Positions 62,876-64,000 of a stretch of DNA of 64,000 nucleotides are shown here, in pieces. Source of the stretch: Mycolicibacterium sp. S2-37 (lineage in GTDB: Bacteria > Actinomycetota > Actinomycetes > Mycobacteriales > Mycobacteriaceae); the NCBI RefSeq assembly GCF_017352375.1, contig NZ_JAFEVR010000004.1:1426001-1490000 (forward strand), read 5' to 3'. Numbering within the stretch: the first letter of the stretch is position 1; the number at the start of each line of letters is the position of its first letter. A program made the translations under genes and the position numbers. The notes under the pieces were generated by a model that did not search any database, had not been told where the DNA came from, and saw only the letters and a program-made list of their open reading frames with translations.

Positions 62876-64000
62876 TCACCACGACTGGACAGTCGAGCCC
62901 GGCGTCAGGGCCGATCCGCTGGACCGGATCCGGCGGCGCCGAATCTGCAGGCGGCGTCGCCGCACCTTCAGCGAACTCCATTCACCCAGCGTCACGCCCG
63001 CGGCCAGGGCCGTGCCGATGGCGAAGGCGCCCAGCACCGCGGCGAATCCCACGGCGTGCTGGTCGTTGAGGATCGCGTAGACGCCGTGTAGCAGCGCCAG
63101 ACCGGGCAGCAGCGGGACGATGCCCGCGATGGACACCACCAGCGGCGGGGCGAGGTTGCGGCGCTCCATCAACCGGCCGACCAGACCGATCGGCACCGCG
63201 GCGACGAACGAGGCGATCACCGCACCCAGGCCGGCTCCCTGCGCCAGCAGAAATGCGATGGTGCCCGCTGCCCCGCCGAACGCCGCCGCCAACGCCGCGG
63301 ATCGCTCGGCGTAGCAGGCCAGTGCGTAGGCCGCCGCGCTCGCCGCGCCGAAGGCGATACGGGCGGGGAACTCGGCCAGCGCGGGCGGTGCCTCCGGGCC
63401 GATGGCGACGAACGGCGCGCCGAAGCGACCGGCAAGGTGCAGGACGATGGCAACCCCCGCGATGGTCGCGCCGGTCATCATGACCAGTTCGAAGAAGCGG
63501 CCCGCGGCGGTGACGGGTGCCCCGCTGATCACGTCGCCCACCGAACCGACCAGGGACAGGCCCGCGAGCAGCACGACCAATCCCGCTGCAATGGCGATGG
63601 TCGGCTCGAAGTGCAGGCCCAGCCTCGGGCTGAGCCAGTACAGCCCGATCGCCGGAGCGGTGGCGATGGCGCCGCCGACCACGTACTGGAAGAAGAACGG
63701 CAGTCCGTGCCGGTTGAGCCGGCGGTTGACGCGGTCCACCGTCATCGCGCTCAGGGCACTGACCACGCAGGCGAGCCAGCTCGCGCCCAGTGTGCCCGCG
63801 GTCGCGAACGCCAGTGCGCCCCAGGCGAGGGTGGCGATCCAGCGCTTGTAGGGGTGTGGTGCGGTGATGATCGCAGTGAGTTCCTCGCGGGCATCCGAGG
63901 AGGTGATCTGGCCGGCGCGGATACGAGCGATGAGCCGGTCGACGGCTGCCAGCCGGCTGAAGTCGATGGACCGCGACTGCACGATGTGCAGCGTGCTGGC
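62876..64000 (-). CDS. Threonine/serine exporter ThrE family protein (5' end outside window)
   Basis: 374 residues are present to the window end; the frame continues past 64000 (ASTLHIVQSRSIDFSRL). The ThrE N-terminal domain ends near HIVQSRSIDF. About ten membrane spans follow, among them WIATLAWGALAFATAGTLGASWLACVVSALSAM and VGGAIATAPAIGLYW. The C-terminal ThrE_2-like part is also present (LVVSIAGIVPLLPGLALLHGVY). The basic C-terminus KVRRRRLQIRRRR would be cytoplasmic. The family exports threonine and serine in Corynebacterium; the substrate here is inferred. Confidence 0.88.
   Translation of the reverse strand, partial: ASTLHIVQSRSIDFSRLAAVDRLIARIRAGQITSSDAREELTAIITAPHPYKRWIATLAWGALAFATAGTLGASWLACVVSALSAMTVDRVNRRLNRHGLPFFFQYVVGGAIATAPAIGLYWLSPRLGLHFEPTIAIAAGLVVLLAGLSLVGSVGDVISGAPVTAAGRFFELVMMTGATIAGVAIVLHLAGRFGAPFVAIGPEAPPALAEFPARIAFGAASAAAYALACYAERSAALAAAFGGAAGTIAFLLAQGAGLGAVIASFVAAVPIGLVGRLMERRNLAPPLVVSIAGIVPLLPGLALLHGVYAILNDQHAVGFAAVLGAFAIGTALAAGVTLGEWSSLKVRRRRLQIRRRRIRSSGSALTPGSTVQSW

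Overview
The window is GC-rich, densely coded actinobacterial chromosome, almost certainly from a fast-growing mycobacterium (Mycolicibacterium type). From memory of the M. tuberculosis map, its backbone follows the order of genes Rv3361c to Rv3416: the mfp conservon with mfpA, trmL/spoU, the Rv3368c nitroreductase and Rv3369 pair, dnaE2, htdY, iunH, imuB-imuA', guaA, the Rv3400-Rv3401 sugar pair, choD, guaB3, guaB2, Rv3412, rsdA-sigD, an Rv3415c-like gene and whiB3. I found no tRNA, rRNA, insertion sequence, integrase or CRISPR array.

Layout. 1-8978: end of an ABC-2 permease, an AraC regulator, a rhomboid-like membrane protein, a lipase-like hydrolase, a transglutaminase-like protein, a large secreted repeat protein and a 13E12-type HNH gene with an SOS box over its start codon. 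8990-15893: SnoaL-like gene, the five-gene mfp conservon, trmL and a GAF-EAL-PAS protein. 15943-22662: nitroreductase and F420-type oxidase sharing a 22-bp promoter region, dnaE2 with a consensus SOS box, universal stress protein, htdY and a MarR gene. 22779-27977: accessory block holding two ECF sigma genes and two NDH-2-like flavoproteins in mirror image. 28088-32393: iunH, ohr-ohrR with an OhrR-type operator, and imuA'-imuB with an SOS box. 32470-37659: inserted five-gene operon (esterase, SDR, di-iron ferritin-like protein, Baeyer-Villiger monooxygenase, MerR) resembling the mymA operon. 37660-44500: guaA, HAD phosphatase, GH65 and choD. 44573-49981: two copies of a module made of an XRE/MmyB regulator divergent from an SDR, the first also carrying an MFS transporter; the second regulator is frameshifted. 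50078-56729: guaB3, guaB2, DUF5319, rsdA, sigD, TPR-like gene and whiB3 with a terminator. 56730-64000: DAHP synthase behind an apparent aromatic amino acid attenuator, amidase, DUF4349 lipoprotein, tautomerase, SDR/HxlR pair, small secreted protein and the truncated thrE.

How the parts work together. DNA-damage mutagenesis is over-represented: dnaE2, imuA' and imuB encode the mycobacterial mutasome and lie within 16 kb, each transcription unit with a LexA-type palindrome; a 13E12 gene carries a third. Guanine nucleotide synthesis (guaA, guaB2, guaB3) is spread over 15 kb. The accessory blocks are mostly redox chemistry with a private regulator each (ECF sigmas, MerR, MmyB, HxlR, OhrR), set between backbone genes.

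The strongest new-looking signal is upstream of the DAHP synthase. A 24-codon leader peptide, apparently on a leaderless transcript, carries Tyr, Trp and Phe codons together and is followed by a terminator-like hairpin before the gene. Other notable signals are the two face-to-face promoters sharing a -10 region at 16591-16600 and the mirrored sigma-flavoprotein block. Function calls rest on reading motifs and remembered homologues; no database search was run.
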